A DNA stretch of 64,000 bases from Corella eumyota (taxonomy: Eukaryota; Chordata; Ascidiacea; Phlebobranchia; Corellidae), in the NCBI GenBank assembly GCA_963082875.1, contig OY720097.1, positions 6,952,501 to 7,016,500 on the forward strand, in the 5' to 3' direction. Made by a program: the position numbers and the translations under genes. Below are positions 1-15,200 of the stretch, in pieces (within the stretch, counting starts at the first letter, position 1; each line of letters begins with the position of its first letter). The notes beneath the pieces are model-generated. The model made no database searches and had not been told where the DNA came from. It saw nothing but the letters and a program-made list of their open reading frames with translations.

Positions 1-554
1 ATGAGTTTATGTGAAAATTGTTTTTTTTTGTATACAAATATAAACTGTAAGATAAGGTAGAGTGGATTATGTTTAAACCTGTGGTTATAGGCTTAGTTGG
101 CTTCATCAATAATTAATACAAGATAGACAACATTGACGCAAAAGTGTCATTAATAAGGCTTCTTTTTTGCTAATGACTCATCGGGCTTTAACAGTTTTTT
201 ATTGTACTTTGATATCCTATCTACAGTATGAATTATTGTGGTAAGAAAATATTTAAACTTAAAATAAAGTAAAGGCTGGTACTACATTTTAGAAATAAAA
301 GCGGTCTAACTTATTATATTGAACTAGAAAACGTATAGAGTATCCATATACCAATTAAAAGACTATTAAATCCTACCTATGCTTAAATGTGTTAACATTA
401 TCTGTCGAAAATTTGAACTATGATCTACATTAACTATTTATTTAAAACACTTTAAGAATAAAAATATATTACGTTATTTGTTTTATTTTGATTGTACTGC
501 AATATGTTAAACATCAAATTTTTTTTGCAATAACCACCTTTTTTACTTTTACAG

Positions 555-649
555 GATCACCGAAACCTTCCACAGTGCAGCAAGTAAAAAGCGAAAGTTC
601 ATCTCACAGCCCAAGGCCTAGTATGTCTTTGAATCCGACACGGGGGTAA
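555..649 (+). CDS. Orphan coding exon (terminal exon of an upstream gene, or an alternative GMEB exon)
   Basis: A pyrimidine tract ending in acag precedes an open segment. Read from its third base it encodes a Ser/Pro-rich peptide with a sumoylation-like VKSE. The frame either ends at TAA 647-649 or stops at a GT donor at 646. With the donor, the exon ends in phase 2. That does not fit the next GMEB exon at 4116 (phase 0), but does fit the one at 7921. It may therefore be the last exon of a gene starting outside the window, or an alternative GMEB exon. I do not recognise the peptide. Confidence 0.4.
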
Positions 650-2659
650 ATAAACCTTATATTTAAAAAAGTTGCTGTAATTTTAGATCTTATCGCAGCA
701 TCGTTAAATAATCTTTTTTAGGTTAAACAGATTTAGTGCAATACACACTTTTAGCCAATTTAGATCCTTGCTTATTTTTTGTTAATTATTTATTACAGTT
801 TTTTTAATATATTTTGTATGCTCCTTTAAAAAAAATGCTACAGTAATCTTACATAGTTTTGTTCAACTTTATACACTTTAACTTATTGATTAAATGCTAC
901 AGTTGGGACATAAATAATTGTTAAAAAGATCTTTTTATTGAGTTCAACTTCAACATTATATCATTTTAAAATTTGGTTTAATAATTTATCAGCTTATTGA
1001 TTGGTATCAGGAATTTTACCAAAGAAAAATGTACATATACACGTTAGGCAACTTGACTAAATATACACATAAAAATGCTAAAGGTTAATTTGCCCGTACG
1101 TACCCGTTTGTAAATGTCACTAACCATTTAGACTATTTTTACTGTATTAACATAGCAAGGCGGGCCCTCAGCCATGTAGGATTTACAATTACCAAATTTA
1201 TTAGATGTTTTGGGTGCCGGAATGCGGATATGTTGTGTGAAATATTACATCTCCAAAAAGGATGCTATTTCCTTTCCTAAGAGTGGCGCCGCTATAAATT
1301 TAAAAATAAAAATTTGGCTTGTTTTTGACTCTATTTTTTAAATTTGGTTGAAATACAGTGAAATTGACTTTGTTTTGTACACGTGTACAAATTTTATTAT
1401 TCCATTAACTTACACAGAATTGTTCTTTTTGATTGAATAACAAAAAGTAGTATATATATATGTATATATTATTTAAAACGTGGTATGAAAAAACATAATT
1501 GGATAATAAAAGTTAAAAATAGTTGGCGCATTCATTTTTTTTTAACCACATGCATAATGTATTCTATATACAGTACCACATTTCAATAGCGATTAGTGAA
1601 CAACCTTTTTAAATATTTTTTTTCATTTTTTACCCTTTTTTGTTAATGTATTTCGACGACATACGGTTCACAAAGCAAAAATGACATTTCGTGTCGCGCA
1701 TATCCCATAAGAAAGTCAACTAAATCGATACATTCAGTTCACATACAACGTCATGTATACAAACATAGATGATCCTTATTAGGTCACGTGAATGTTTTTT
1801 ATATGTCGCTGTAGAACCACGTCTTGGCATCTCAAGCGAGAGTGCTGTACGCTTTACCACGGTCTTCACCTCCGTGTGCATTATTCATGCAGCCTGCTTC
1901 TGTGCTTTAATTAAATTATGTGTCGCGTGAAGCCGTCGAGGCATTTTTTGGTATGCAAAAATATTTTATAAAAAAAAAACGTATTTAATTGTAAAATTTT
2001 GGCGATTTAGGGTAACATATAGTTGTACAGCCAGTCTTCAACGGCATCTTCGTAAAGATAAGGCTATCAAGTTTAGCGTAAACCCGTTAAAGGAGGCTTG
2101 TATTGCGCTATTCGATCAATTTGCGCGGTTGTTTATTCAGCTATCTCGTTCGGCGTGCGTGTACCAAATTGTTAAGTTTGTGTGCCAGCGCGTGCTCGAC
2201 AACCCACGCAAATGTACGCATTGGTCATGGCACAGCGCCAAGGCACGTTGCGCTCATACAAGCGCTCTTTTTGCTCTTTATTTATTTCCACCCTTTCTCC
2301 TTGTTTCCGAGTATTTGTTTGGTTTAGTTAACTCGAGACGAATTCAACGTTGCACATAGTAAGCCGCTAATGGTGCAACAGCACGGCGCGCCGATCCCAC
2401 GCATAACTCCATAATAACGAAGATTGGCTAAAACGTGACAGTTTCTGAGCAATAATATTCAATTCGCGACCGCAAGGGAACGAAATAATTTGGCAATTTC
2501 GTTTCAAAAACAATCTAAATCGTCGCAAACTCGGCGTTGAGGTTATTGTGTTATCCATACAAAGAACCCTTTTGTTGGCCATCTCCCCATTTCGCGCTAG
2601 CCTCTATTATTTCGACTGGGCCGCGAAACCGCGAATCCTAAACGAACGAACGAGCGAAA
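650..2659. other. Non-coding spacer upstream of GMEB
   Basis: AT-rich from 650 to about 1640, then more CpG-rich towards 2660. The short open frames show no splice context and no family resemblance. An E-box CACGTG lies near 1785. No RNA gene or mobile element was recognised. Confidence 0.5.
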
Positions 2660-2875
2660 CGGCGCGTGATGTCCGTGACGTCATAATTGCCATCTATTTT
2701 TACGTCGTGATTGTGCCCGGAGGCGCGCTCCGACGCGTTTTTCCACGCTTCGGCGAACGTCCCTTTTTGGTTTGTTTTTAATGACGCACAGAATGGCTGA
2801 CGTATGCGTCATCATAAACACAACCGTGTGTGGGCGTTCATGCGGATCGAGAAAGCTTTCAAACATAGGAGTTAG
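2660..2875 (+). promoter_or_regulatory. Likely GMEB promoter and 5' UTR exon with CRE/ACGT motifs
   Basis: A GC-richer, CpG-rich block holds a perfect CRE (TGACGTCA, 2676-2683), ACGT cores near 2702 and 2757, and the palindrome-like TGACGTATGCGTCAT at 2798-2812. A good splice donor (gttag|gtaaag) at 2876 could end a non-coding first exon. It would pair with the acceptor ending at 3239, seven bases before the GMEB start codon. The start of transcription is inferred, not seen. Confidence 0.45.
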
Positions 2876-3246
2876 GTAAAGAACGGGCATTTTCAGCAGT
2901 TCCTTGTTCCAGGTTTAACGCATTTTGTAATACCAAAAAACGCTGACTTTGAAAACTCAACCCGTTGGGTGATTAATTGTGCAATCCAAACAAAATTAAA
3001 GTCGTGCCATAACGTAGCAATGGTTTTGCCAGGCAAAAATATTTGCAAAATGCCGCCTATGAGTAAAAAGCTGTGCGCATTTCCATATCGTTATATCAAC
3101 TGCAATTTTTAGCCCATACCACATACTTATTTAGCAACTCGGGTATTTTTTGTAAGATTCAAGTTTTACGCCCACGCGTTGTGACAAATAAACTATTCAC
3201 GTTGTTGTTTTGTTACGTTGTTGTTTTGTTACGTTGTAGAACCCTT

Positions 3247-6200
3247 ATGAAGATAGCAAGTACTGAATCGATGGATATAAGTGACCATCACGTCGCAACA
3301 CACGTCCTACGCAAACAAATGTCACAGGTAACAAAATGCAAATTTATTTTTGGAATGATAGTATTTTGTCTTCTTTTTTACCCGTTTTTGCTATTTTTAA
3401 ACATCCCAATTTACAAAATTGTGCCTTTTTGCATTTTTTTTCAATTTAGTGCTTATTTTGTTTTAAATACAATTTAAATAAAAACAACCTAAAATAGCTG
3501 TACCGTGAATAATTTATTTTATCTTTATATTTTTTTGATAAAATGCAACGAAAATAGCATCTCAATTTTCTAGTTTTAAGTCTTGTGACGTCGAACACCT
3601 TTTTAAGAATTTCGACTTCTTCTAAATTTAGACTTGGTTGTTTTTTTTCGGTACTGAAAAGGGTATTTTACACAGGGCCGTTTTTGTATCAACTTCTATT
3701 GTGTAGCAAATTAGAATCCTATTGCGTAATGTCTGTCATAGGTGATAGTATATGTCATGTTCCCAAATATGGAATTTTTTTCGGGGCTTTAAAAACAGTT
3801 TCACTATCCATGTATTATCAAAAAATAAAGAAATTTAATTAAACGTTTACCGAAAATAAATAATTTTTTTAGGATTAGCGTAAATTAGTTTTGTATTTTA
3901 AAAGAATTTTTTTTTCTATATTTTCGAACTATAAATTTAAATTTGTTGGGTAAGTAAATATTTTCCTAGTATCAAGTAACAAAAAGTTTATGAAAGTGTG
4001 GTTAAAAAAATGTATTTTTATGAAGTGTAGAGTACATTATCCGATTCTACGATTCAAATGAGCGGTCGAAAAAAACGAAGTTATTTTTACATTTCGGCTT
4101 TCTTTTTTCTCACAGGATTCCGACGCGGCAGGTAGTCCGAGACCAGCTGCTGAAACAAGCCAAGTAGCTGCAGCAAGCACCAGTCAACAACAACAGCAGC
4201 ATCAATACAGTAGAGAAGAAGAGATACAGGAAAAACCGGCTGTTTTGCATCCCGCTGAATCAAGGTAAGCAAGTTTTTTTTTAACGAAAACTTTACAGTG
4301 TTGTTAGTTAAAACGACGTAAAATTAAAAAAAGGTAATTTATAATTATTCCTCTGCTAGTTTCGCGTTATTTTTTAAACTTACTGGTAAAAGTTATCTTT
4401 TATTTTAATAACTTTAGGTTGTTTTTAATGTAACCAGCTTGTGAATTAATTTGATACAGTTGTTTTATAATAATAAATATTACTTTTGTTGTTTACTTTT
4501 GCCGGTGGAAAGTTTTAAAATAACGAGCAAAAATAAACGGTCTTGTGTTGTTATTAATCTGACGTTTATTGTGAGAATAGACATTTAAACTTTGGTTGTA
4601 TATTTTGCGTTTATTTGGTGAGGCTTTCATAATCATTTCTCTTACTTTGCGGGTCCGCGTGTTGACAGATGTTTAAAATCTAATTAGTATCACGATAGGT
4701 ATGAAGAATTTGAATATACCAATGAGTATGACCTTAACAAGTAAGCTGGAAAACAAATTAGCATAATGATTTATGGCACTTTTTGGTTGTGTAACATATT
4801 TTATTTACGTTAATGACATGTGGGTTCTAATTTTTTGCTAGGTTAAAACACTCATCAACCTAGAATTATTCAGTAAAACAAGCAAATCATTAAAAAAATA
4901 AAAATTAGTGAATTTTAATTAAAAATAATTAAGTAAAGATATGTGTACGATTTTCTATTAAATTTTTTTTCTATTAAAAAAGTAATAACAATGTTATCAA
5001 GTCAAGTGCGTTTATTCGGTCCAAATTGACTCATAATAAATATTTTTAATGCTTTAATTTTTTTTATTACCGCAATGGAAATCCCCATTATGAATTACTG
5101 AAAGCCACAAGTTAAACTTATTACAATAGTGATGTTTTTTCAACGGCCTTTATTTTTTGTTTTATCGAAACTGTGTCTAAAATCGAACGTCTTTTTAGAT
5201 CCTCAAGTCGCGTAAACACGACCCGTGGTAGTTTATATTATATTACGCTCTTATAGGAACCATGTATAAACAGATCGTTCATCTTTTTTGTCGATAAAGT
5301 TATCGCACGTGGGAGAAATGTTAAGACTTTGTCGCAATAATTATTTCAAACCACACAGGATCTATATAAACAAATCAAGTGCTACGTAGTACACTGATAT
5401 AAAGCGCTATAACAAAACACGGTTTTTGGTATTGTATATAAACATAATAAACAAGGGAAGGATATGGAGTTCGTAAGCCCCTATTACCCAAATGTGGGGT
5501 TAGTATGTCGATGTCGTGTTACTCATGGGATATCCTTACCCGGTTTTGGAATTTTTTTACCCAGATATAGAATATATTTCTGGGGCATGTAAAAAAAGAT
5601 TCCATGTTTGTTACAATTTAAAATTTCTAGGCAGATTTTGACTCGGAAAATTTTCACGGCTTAAATATTGCGTAATTTCACGCCAGATACTTTAAAATGC
5701 GCGTGCTTTTTTAATTATAGAGGAAGCGTTACGTATATAGTGACAACGTACATAAAACGTGTGTCATTTGAACTATACCGACCAATTTTAGTCATTATTT
5801 GATAGGCTATAGAAAAACACAAAGTAATCTGAGCGTCGCTCTTACTGGAAAGCGCTAATTACTATACCGTATTTACTATACCGTTTGTAGTGTATTACTG
5901 TACCACAGAAAACTTTTTTCTATGACGCATTAATGTCCTGGGGCGCAAAAAATAAACGTGAGATAATCTGTTAGTGATGTAAATTCTTGCATAATATGTG
6001 GATTCTGCTTTGCATAGGTTTAAATGGTTTTACTACCATGTAAACAAAAAATCTTCTGAGTGGCCATTTCACCAAAACAAAAAAAATCATTTTATTACCC
6101 ATTTTATTCTAAACCCCTTCTAAAAAAAGCTCTTAAATTTTCCAAAAAGGGTTACACCAAAATTTCGGTTAAAAATCGTCGTTTAATTTTCGGTTAAACG

Positions 6201-9200
6201 TAAATGTTTATTCGGTTAAATGTTCTTTGCTGAAGTGGTGGAATACCGGTTGAAAGTGCATTTGCGTAATTGGCAATAAGATATGCACCGTGTTTTTTTA
6301 ATTACACGCCGCGTTGGTATGACGTTGTTTGCCGTATTTAACCTTAATTCGGAATAAATTATTAATTGAGGTTCACAATGTTCGATGTGCAATCGAAATG
6401 TCATCTAGTGTGCTATATACTGATTTGTTTAATCATTAAATTGGAAATTTTGCTTAAAAATGCAAGCGGTATATGTGCTCCCTTTAACCTTATTATAAAA
6501 GAAATTTGTTAAATTCTTGTCTTTTTTTCGGGACTTCTCATGTATTTAAATAATATTTTTGAATACTATATGTTGTATTGTAATATTAACCTGTCAGAAT
6601 TCTACTAAATTGCTTGTCGTAATATGATTACAAAAAAAATACCTCGTTATAATTAACCTTTGCGCTACAAACGAAGCTTTTGTTTTTTATAGGGGACTGT
6701 AAAATTGGACATACAAAACTATATATCGCCCTTTGAGCTACAGTATATAAAAATATCACATTTGTGTGTGTTAATAAAAATTTCCTTTTACACCAGTCGT
6801 GGCGATATTTTAAGCATTCTACTGCGCGAAAGTTATTCAGTTTAAGTTTCATCTTAATTCAATACCAACTTTAAGAAATTTTTATTCACATTCAATAGAG
6901 CAATACATAAAATGCAGCAAACCGTGGCCTATGACGTCAACAAGCTCTTTAAAACAGTGCCATGCAATTGTCATTTTTTTGTGTTGTGCCGAATGCCGAG
7001 TCGGAGTTTACGTCTGAACCGCGACTTCGGTTCGCGATTTACGCATTTGCGGTCGCCTAATCACCGCGTTATTTGATTAGCTTGATTACCGCCTTAAACC
7101 GGCCGGGATTGAATTTATATCGACGGTAATTTGAGTTCCTATGTTATTAAGTGGCACACTTTATTCGTGGAAATTGCCCTCGACTGTTGTATAGTAAAAA
7201 GCAATCGGAAGCCGCAAGAATGGGATTTAATTTGTGGGTTTACATTCTTGTTGTCTGTACTTTTTAGTATTCGTTGAAAACATTCATGTGGTAATCATCT
7301 TATAGTTTTTTCGTGAAACTTTCTTACTTTCGTTTTTGTTAAGTGTTTTTGAATGCTGGTGTATTTTTAATAACAAAGTGTTGTGAATGTGAGGTTAACA
7401 TTATTCTTAATTCGACATATAAAAAAATTAACCATCTGTATAAAAACACAAAAAAGTTTCAATGAAACTGATATTAATTGCATTTTTAGCAATTAAAATG
7501 TGCCATGTATTTTTCAGCGATTTCTTCCTACGAAAAATCTAATTAATCACGTTATATAAATAAATATTCCATCGTTTTTTTGTTTGCGTTGTTCTACCAT
7601 TTCTAAAGTTAAACATCTCGTGTTTCGTGGTTTTGGTCGGTACGTTCCTTCTATAATAATATTTATATTTCATCGAAAATTGAAAAAATCACGTGAACCT
7701 AAAACGCGTAAATATAGTGACGTACTGGTTTTTAGTTTTCTAAAAAGTTTTTTTAATGGTAATTCCAACTAAAAGCTTAATCAAATATTTTCAATGACTA
7801 AGCAATTTGAAAAAATGAATTGTTCTGTAATTTTTAACGAGTATAAATTTTGTTTTGTTAGTTGTAGCAAAAATATAGAAAAATATTCAAGTCAATAAAT
7901 GAGTTTATTTTTTCGAGCAGACCTGAAGCTAAGGAACCCCATATTTTGGTGACCCCGCCTGCCTTTGCCCCACCAGTGAATGGTGATAATCGAATGCCAA
8001 TGCTTCTTTACAGTAACGAAAGGTAAGCTTGTTAAAAAAAGGAAAAAGAATGTTTGTATTTTGTAGCTAATAAATGTATTAAAATGTAAAGGTCTATGTT
8101 TTATGTTTTTTATAAATATTTTTGCATATTCATGTTAAGAAAAGGTAGTATTTTAAGGGTACTGGTTGATATATTGTATAATTTGATACCGATAAGATTT
8201 ATTTTATTAAAGTTTAAATATTTACAGAGGCGAACCGATGATGGGATCACTTCCAATGAACCTTCGACTTTCTAAGTCATATAAACCAGAAAACAAAATC
8301 GAAAAGTAAGTAGAAAACTTGTTAACACAGCTCTTACTATTTTTTGTTAGGCCTGCATTTAATTTACCAGATTTTTTTCTATTTATTTTTTTATGTTTTT
8401 TAATATTTAGGCCAAACGATGATACGACTTATCCAATCACATGTGGACATATCGGTGGAGATCTTATTTGGAAAAAATTTATTTGTCCGGGCATAAATGC
8501 TAAATGCGTTAAGGTAATTTAAGTAGGATTTTTACTTGATACCCAATATTTTCCCTAACCTTATATATAAATTTATTGTCTAATGGCTCAAAAAAAATTA
8601 TAATATTTTATTATTATGAAAAAAGTGTATTTTGGTTTAAAATTTGTTTTTAAATTTTTTTTTTGCATACTAACTTAAATTATCAGTCGTAGACCCAACT
8701 TATCTCCCCTTGTAATAAAATATCCCGAATTATTTAAACACAAAAATGCGTGACGAGAATTTCTCTTATAAAGCTTAACGTAGATAAACAAATTTTCGGC
8801 ACTCTTCGAAATCCAACAAATTCCTGGAACTTGGAACGTTTTGAATATTTTTCTCCTGTATTTAAATAGGGCGTTATATAAAGCATCTTCGCACGGCCGA
8901 TTTGGCCTGTGCCTACATAGAATTTGTTATTTTTGTTGCGATTTTATCGATATATCGAGTTTTTTGACTCGTTAAAAATGCAAACGTTGAAGGTCACGTG
9001 ATCTCGCTTCTTGTCCACGTGGTTCGCTTGTTTATTTAAATGACGCGATTTCGAAAACGAAGAAATCGAATATAAATGTACAGACTACTGCGCACTTGTA
9101 TCTTGGGTAAATGCCAGAGGTCGGGCCTTCGGTTATTTAGTATTCGCGAAGGTCGCCGCAAAATCGTGTGCTTTTGCCAACTATTTTTAACCTGAAACGT

Positions 9201-12200
9201 TGTTGGTAACCTTTCACGGGCTTCAGAATTGAGACTGCAGACTACTCCTATCTTTGCCCGCATCGCCGCATACACCAAAACACGAATAAGCGGCAACGCA
9301 TCGGTCCCGCAACATATAAATTTGCAAAATCATGGTTATACCATCAACAAGCAAACTTTGCCGACGCCGTTTAATATTTTGTATTTATACCTCTCCATTT
9401 AAAATGCAATCAATATAACATTAGGTCGGAAAAATGTTCAAATTTTGAATATCCGATGTTGCTATAAGTAAATTAGGCTTAAGCGAGTTAATACCCATTT
9501 CTTAGTTATACTGTCAACACAAAAGTTTAGTGTGCTTTTCTATCACCCTATCAGCATAGTTTAGCATAGATAAAAACGGATCAATTACAAAAATGTTCGC
9601 GAATAGTTGAAGCGGCCCGCGCTGCTGTAATAACATTAAGCTGAACCCTTAAATGTCGTAGTGAGTTTTCTCTAGAGACACGCAAATGCGTCATAGCAAG
9701 AGACTAAATGCGTCAGCGAGCAGTTACCGTAATTAAACGCTTACACTTCCTTTTAAATGCTGGCCTATGCAACATTTTACAAAGCGCGATGTGTGATGCG
9801 GTATTAGAGGCATGCTACCGCGTATTATAAACGATTTTAAAAATATATGATCACGTGACTTTATCCCATGGTAATATTCTCTACTATGTTGTTTTGAACT
9901 CTTTTTGGAGCGCTTTTTGTAAGGATTTTTATTATAGTTTAGGGATTTATCATACGCTTTAAGTCGGCGTAATTGCGAGTGCGATTATAGGATTTTACGC
10001 GGATAAGTGCAAGTCTTTTTTTGCGTCGTGATATCTTTTAAAAACAAGGTCTTTGTCCGCGTAATAATCCCTCGGCCCTTTTCTCCTGTGCACTTAACCG
10101 CGCTGTCTGGCTTACAGTAAATCGATCACGGTCGCAGGAACGTGAAAACAGCACGGCCGAAGCAAAAACAAAATTTTTGCCCAAAATAACCGAAATTCAA
10201 TCCTCGGCGGTATAGATATTTTTACGGCGAAGCTGCAGCCCCTAAAAATAGATTCTTAAATGTCAAAAACAATAATAAAATTGCTATGTTAATTTTGCGA
10301 ACGCATTTCTTCCATGTTTCATTTATTTTTACATGTACATTAATAATAAACGAAACTACATGATTTTAATCTAGAGAGGAGACGAGTTATACACCCCGAA
10401 AGAATTTGTGAATCTTGCCGGGAAATCAACGCTCAAAGACTGGAAGCGAGCTATCCGAATCGATGGTGTTATGCTAAGGTAAATGAACGGTTAACCAAAC
10501 TTTTTCTTTTTGTCATTTCGCATAAACGTCAAAGTTAACATTTATACCCACCAAAAATTTGTGTTTGGTATTTTCTAACATTTAAATTGCTATTAAACAA
10601 ATTGTACCATATTACATTTACTAATATTTTGTATAAGGCCACAAATTTTTTTCCAACCTTTAAAAAGAAAAACTTTATTCTGACAATTAACATTTAGAGA
10701 CCTCAAATTAAAAAAAGTTTTCGATACTTAACATTTTTTTCCGTTTATGCGTAAGCACCTTTTTTAAAGTATCATATTATGTTGTTTTGGTTTTTTTACC
10801 ATTGAACCCCAAAGTCATGCCAAAAAAAATCGCAGAAAAAGTTTTTGGTTAAAAAATTTTAGTCACGTGTTTAAACCGAGCACGTGTTTTTACTTAGACG
10901 AATGATCGAGAACGGAGAACTTAATTATTACGACCACGAGAATAATTGCTCGAACCAGTGCCGAAGCAACAAGAACGCTTCGTTCGATAATCCCGGAGAA
11001 AGATCTTTCGATGATCCGAGGGAGTCTGCAAGAGAGGTGAGGTTCCTGTGACGTCATAATTTTTCATGTTTTTGGTGGAAGATTAATCAATAAATATAGA
11101 ACATTTTTGTTTTGGCTTTTTCTTTAAATTTTTTTGCAAAATACTTCAACCCCGTTAGATTTTATAATTTTTTTTTAATTTTTTTTTTTTTAATTTTTTT
11201 TTTTTTTAATTTTTTTAATTTTTTTTGCAGCATTCGATGGATCACGTGAGAGCACATTCGGAGGAGTCGAGTCATCCGAGTGTCCACCACAAACGACATA
11301 CTAATTACAAATCACTGGACAGTAAGTTTTATGCTGATTTTGATATTTTCTCGGGCTTAGGCTTATGTTTTTACATATTTAGCAAAATTTAAAAAATGTA
11401 ATGATCTTATGATAATTAAAAATTTGTTTTTGCGCGTTGAGTTATTCTATTTTTATCATTTTACCTTCTTCATTTTTTGCATAGGTAACCTGCCAACGAT
11501 TTGCGTTTAATCGTCTACTTTAAAAACAAACGCATTCAGTTTTCCCCTGTTACCCCTAATACATAAAATCTTCTAAAATTTTTCCATTACGTGCCTTATT
11601 TACCCCGCTTATGAGATGCGTGGGCATATTTGTGTTGTATGTACGCTTACAAAATACCAATATTTTTGGGGTGATTCGGTTTGTTGTATTTAAATTAGGC
11701 GCCGGGGGGTTTTGGGACGTGCTTTGTAATATATGCACGGGTACTTTTGTGTTCTTCGAATTTGCAAAATCATCAATTAGGGAAATTTTCAAAGCTCTCG
11801 TTTTTCAAAAATTTTTTTTTGACTTTGTTTTATATTTCAAAAAAAAGATTTTTTTTAAATGCTTTGTATTTTTTTTAATTGTCATTTTTCGGTCATTACA
11901 TTACAAACTAACCCAAACATAAAAAATACTTAAAATTAAAAATTGGATATTAAAACTATCTAACTTTCAGTGGTAAAGAAAAATAAGTTAAATCTTTTTA
12001 AATTTTGAATGTTTGTTAATAGACATGGGGGCAAGTGGGAGTATTGAACGTTCGAGTTCTGAAGATAGCGGTCATGCAGCATCACCTCATCTTGATGGAA
12101 TGATAATGAGGGATGTACCTGCTACCATAGATAAAGCACAAGGTAAGTGTGATTGTTAATAATCTTGTGGCGTGTGTTTGTGGAACTTGTTTTTTTTGTT

Positions 12201-15200
12201 ATTGTTTCCTTTTTTTAAATGTTTTTTGTATGTGTGTTTTTTGCGATTGTTAATTTTTTTATGTGTGTTTAGGTAGTTGTGATTGTTTCTTACTTGTCTA
12301 TTTCATAGGGTTGTGTATATAATTGTAAATTATGCTTGTTCATGTTGTTGTATTCCTCTGTATTTGTTTTCATTTCTTACAACATTTTCCAAATGTGATC
12401 TTCAAATTTTATTTTTCTATAAATTCTAATTTTAAATTTTACTAAACAATTTTTTATTTTGTTAGACTTGTATCAGTTTTGGAACGGTGTAACAAGAATG
12501 GGATTGTTTGACGATATAGCACGTGATGCAATGACACAAATCAAGAACATTCACAGCAAAGCAAAACTGAGTGGTCACATTAGCTTGGAAGGTAACATTT
12601 TTTAATCAAAATTTTTTTAATGCAGTTTTTTTAATCAAAAAAATCTTACTATGAGGAGGCCATAATGCTTCAAGGTGTTCTTTCTCTCTATATTTTGGTA
12701 ATGATTGTTTTTTTTGACATGCTTAGGTTGGATTTTTTGATGGCCATTATCCATTTTTTTTACGCCTAAAATTATCTATTTTAAACCCGAATGACCATGC
12801 CACATCCAAGCCTAGTTTAAACAAAAAAAAACAGAATTACGTCCCGGAAGAAATTAATAATTAATGTCGAAATATTCGAAAATCAATAAAGCTGTGATGG
12901 AACTTTAACTAAGCCTTATTCTTGGTAATGAAAACTCGTTACATTTGTTACGTAACAATCGCACGTGATTTGCCATGAATCAGAGCGCAGGGGCGTGTTG
13001 TATTTGCCAATCAAACACACTTGCCCACGTAACTGACATCTTGCGTGTGTTTTGTGCCGTGCCAAACGTGTTTGAATAGCGGGAACAAAGTATGGAAATA
13101 GACCATCATTCCCATTGTGGAATAATATTTGCTCGTTTTTTTTATTATTATTTTATGTTCGGTAGTTAGGTTATGACGCAGTTTTTGTCTAAAAATATCA
13201 ATTTTCTAAACTTTATGTTTAAATTGTTATGCTCACAATAAAACCGCAAAATGAATTAAAAAAATCTGACGTTTGTTGTTTTCCTCAAAATGGTGGTAAG
13301 GACAATAACGTAGTAAATTTCTAAAAATATATAAAACACTTTTTTGGCATTGGTAATAATTTTGAAGCCTGAAAAATACGTTAAAAACCTAAACACTGTA
13401 TGTATAGCCTTTAGAAAAAAGTTATATTTTCTTGTAAATAAATACGGTTATCGAATTTCGCAATGCTTAGCCTATATTTTATGCAAATTCTTTTTTGTGG
13501 CCTAGCCTTATCCATAACCAAAATAATTCCAAAAATAGACTAAGTAACGTTAAATCACGTTTAAGCTGGCAACTGATGCGTAAAAACAGCGCCATGCCTC
13601 GCGATATTTATCAAAATGACATATCACGTATTGTAAATTAGTGGTCTGGCAATTTTAATAAAGTTTACATTAAAAAAAATTATAAGGCGAGTTTTAAATT
13701 AAGGGTTTTCGGTATGTTTATAAGCTGTGCCCTTTTTATGCTATTTACATTTGACCCTGTGTTGTAAAAATGATGATTATAATGCCCCCTGCCGTTGTGA
13801 TAAAACATTAAACTGCGTAGGTAAACCCACAGTTGTTAATTTTTAACGCCATGAATAACTCCTTTGCGTTTTATAGCTCAAAATATCACCTATTAATTTT
13901 TTTAATTTTTTGGAATGGGAAAATTTGTATTTATTTTTGTAAAAAAAAAAATGTTTTTTTTTTGCATATTTACACTAAGGCATAACACATTTAAATACAT
14001 CAGTTTTTTTATAACAAGATTTTTTGTTGCAGACGCTGTGATGATGACCAATTTGGTGAACAGTTTGGAAATGTTCCCGAGTATACATTACAAGATGTCC
14101 CAACATAAACACAGTGTCGAGAAACAGGCCGAGGAGTCGAATCACACCATACAAGGTAAAACTGATTGCAGTAAAAACAGTATTTCAACCTGTTATTTCT
14201 TATTAATACTATTATTAGACTGCTTTTTAATAGAAGCATGGAATACATAGAAAGATTTTTAACGACCGGGATAAAATTAGTTTTTTCGGCTAAATTTAGT
14301 GTCGTAAAATCATAAATTAATGTGACTGACGTATTATGGGATCAATGTATACATGCGTGTATATCTAAAATTATGGTTCGTACATTTTATTTTAAATTTG
14401 CGTAGGTTACATACATAAAAATAACTTTCTGTATCGTGATGTAAATAAAGCATAACTGGTTTGGCGTGTTCAGTTTCATTATATTTCCGTTTGTATTTAC
14501 AGCATAAGCGACCGTTTGAAATAGCCTTATACGAAAAAGGTCATTTTTAACAATGCCGATAAATCAATTTTGCGCTTAATGTAGGTCATTGTTAAAACGA
14601 ACTTGGCATTATTAAAGGTTGCTACGTCAGACTATTATAATCATTACGTACAAAAAGCTCAAATATTGGGTCTATAACGTTATATTGCTCGTAAATCATT
14701 ACGGCCAAACTTTATATGATTTATATGGGGTTGTATAGTGTAAAAGTAAACAAGCGATTTTAAACGAATATTTGATAAAATCGAACATAGGATCATTTAT
14801 TTTTAAGTTTTATAATACTTTTCCTAATTTTTGTTTTAATTTTCTAAAACTAAAAAAAAAATTTAAAACAAAAATTGTTTACAGAATTGGAGAACAGACT
14901 GGCCGAGGAAAAAAAGTTGGAGCAAGATTTAAAGAGGAAGAGACGGGATGCTGAGAGCGTGATCAGTCTGACTCCCTCCGAGAAACGACAGAAGAGAAAT
15001 ATCACCAGATTGGTGAAGCAAAATGCTGTGACCGAAAATCATAGAGTTTCTGGTCTTACAGGTAAAATAATAACTTGGTAATTTGGCTATATTTAGAAGC
15101 TACCTTAAAATTCGTGCTATTTTTTTATACACACGATTTATAACGGTTCACATAAAAAAGTAAGAAAATGTTATCTTTTAAAAAAAAAAAAATTGGTGTA

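Noticed and set aside
2103-2582. Overlapping open frames on both strands upstream of GMEB
   Set aside because: They lie in CpG-rich promoter-like DNA, have no splice context and encode no recognisable domain.
3073-3477. 134-codon open frame
   Set aside because: It covers the GMEB first exon in the right frame at 3247-3327 but continues into AT-rich intron. Only the spliced part is credible.
11611-11922. 103-codon open frame inside a GMEB intron
   Set aside because: Phe/Val-rich low-complexity translation, no splice signals, no family resemblance; lies between two well-phased exons.
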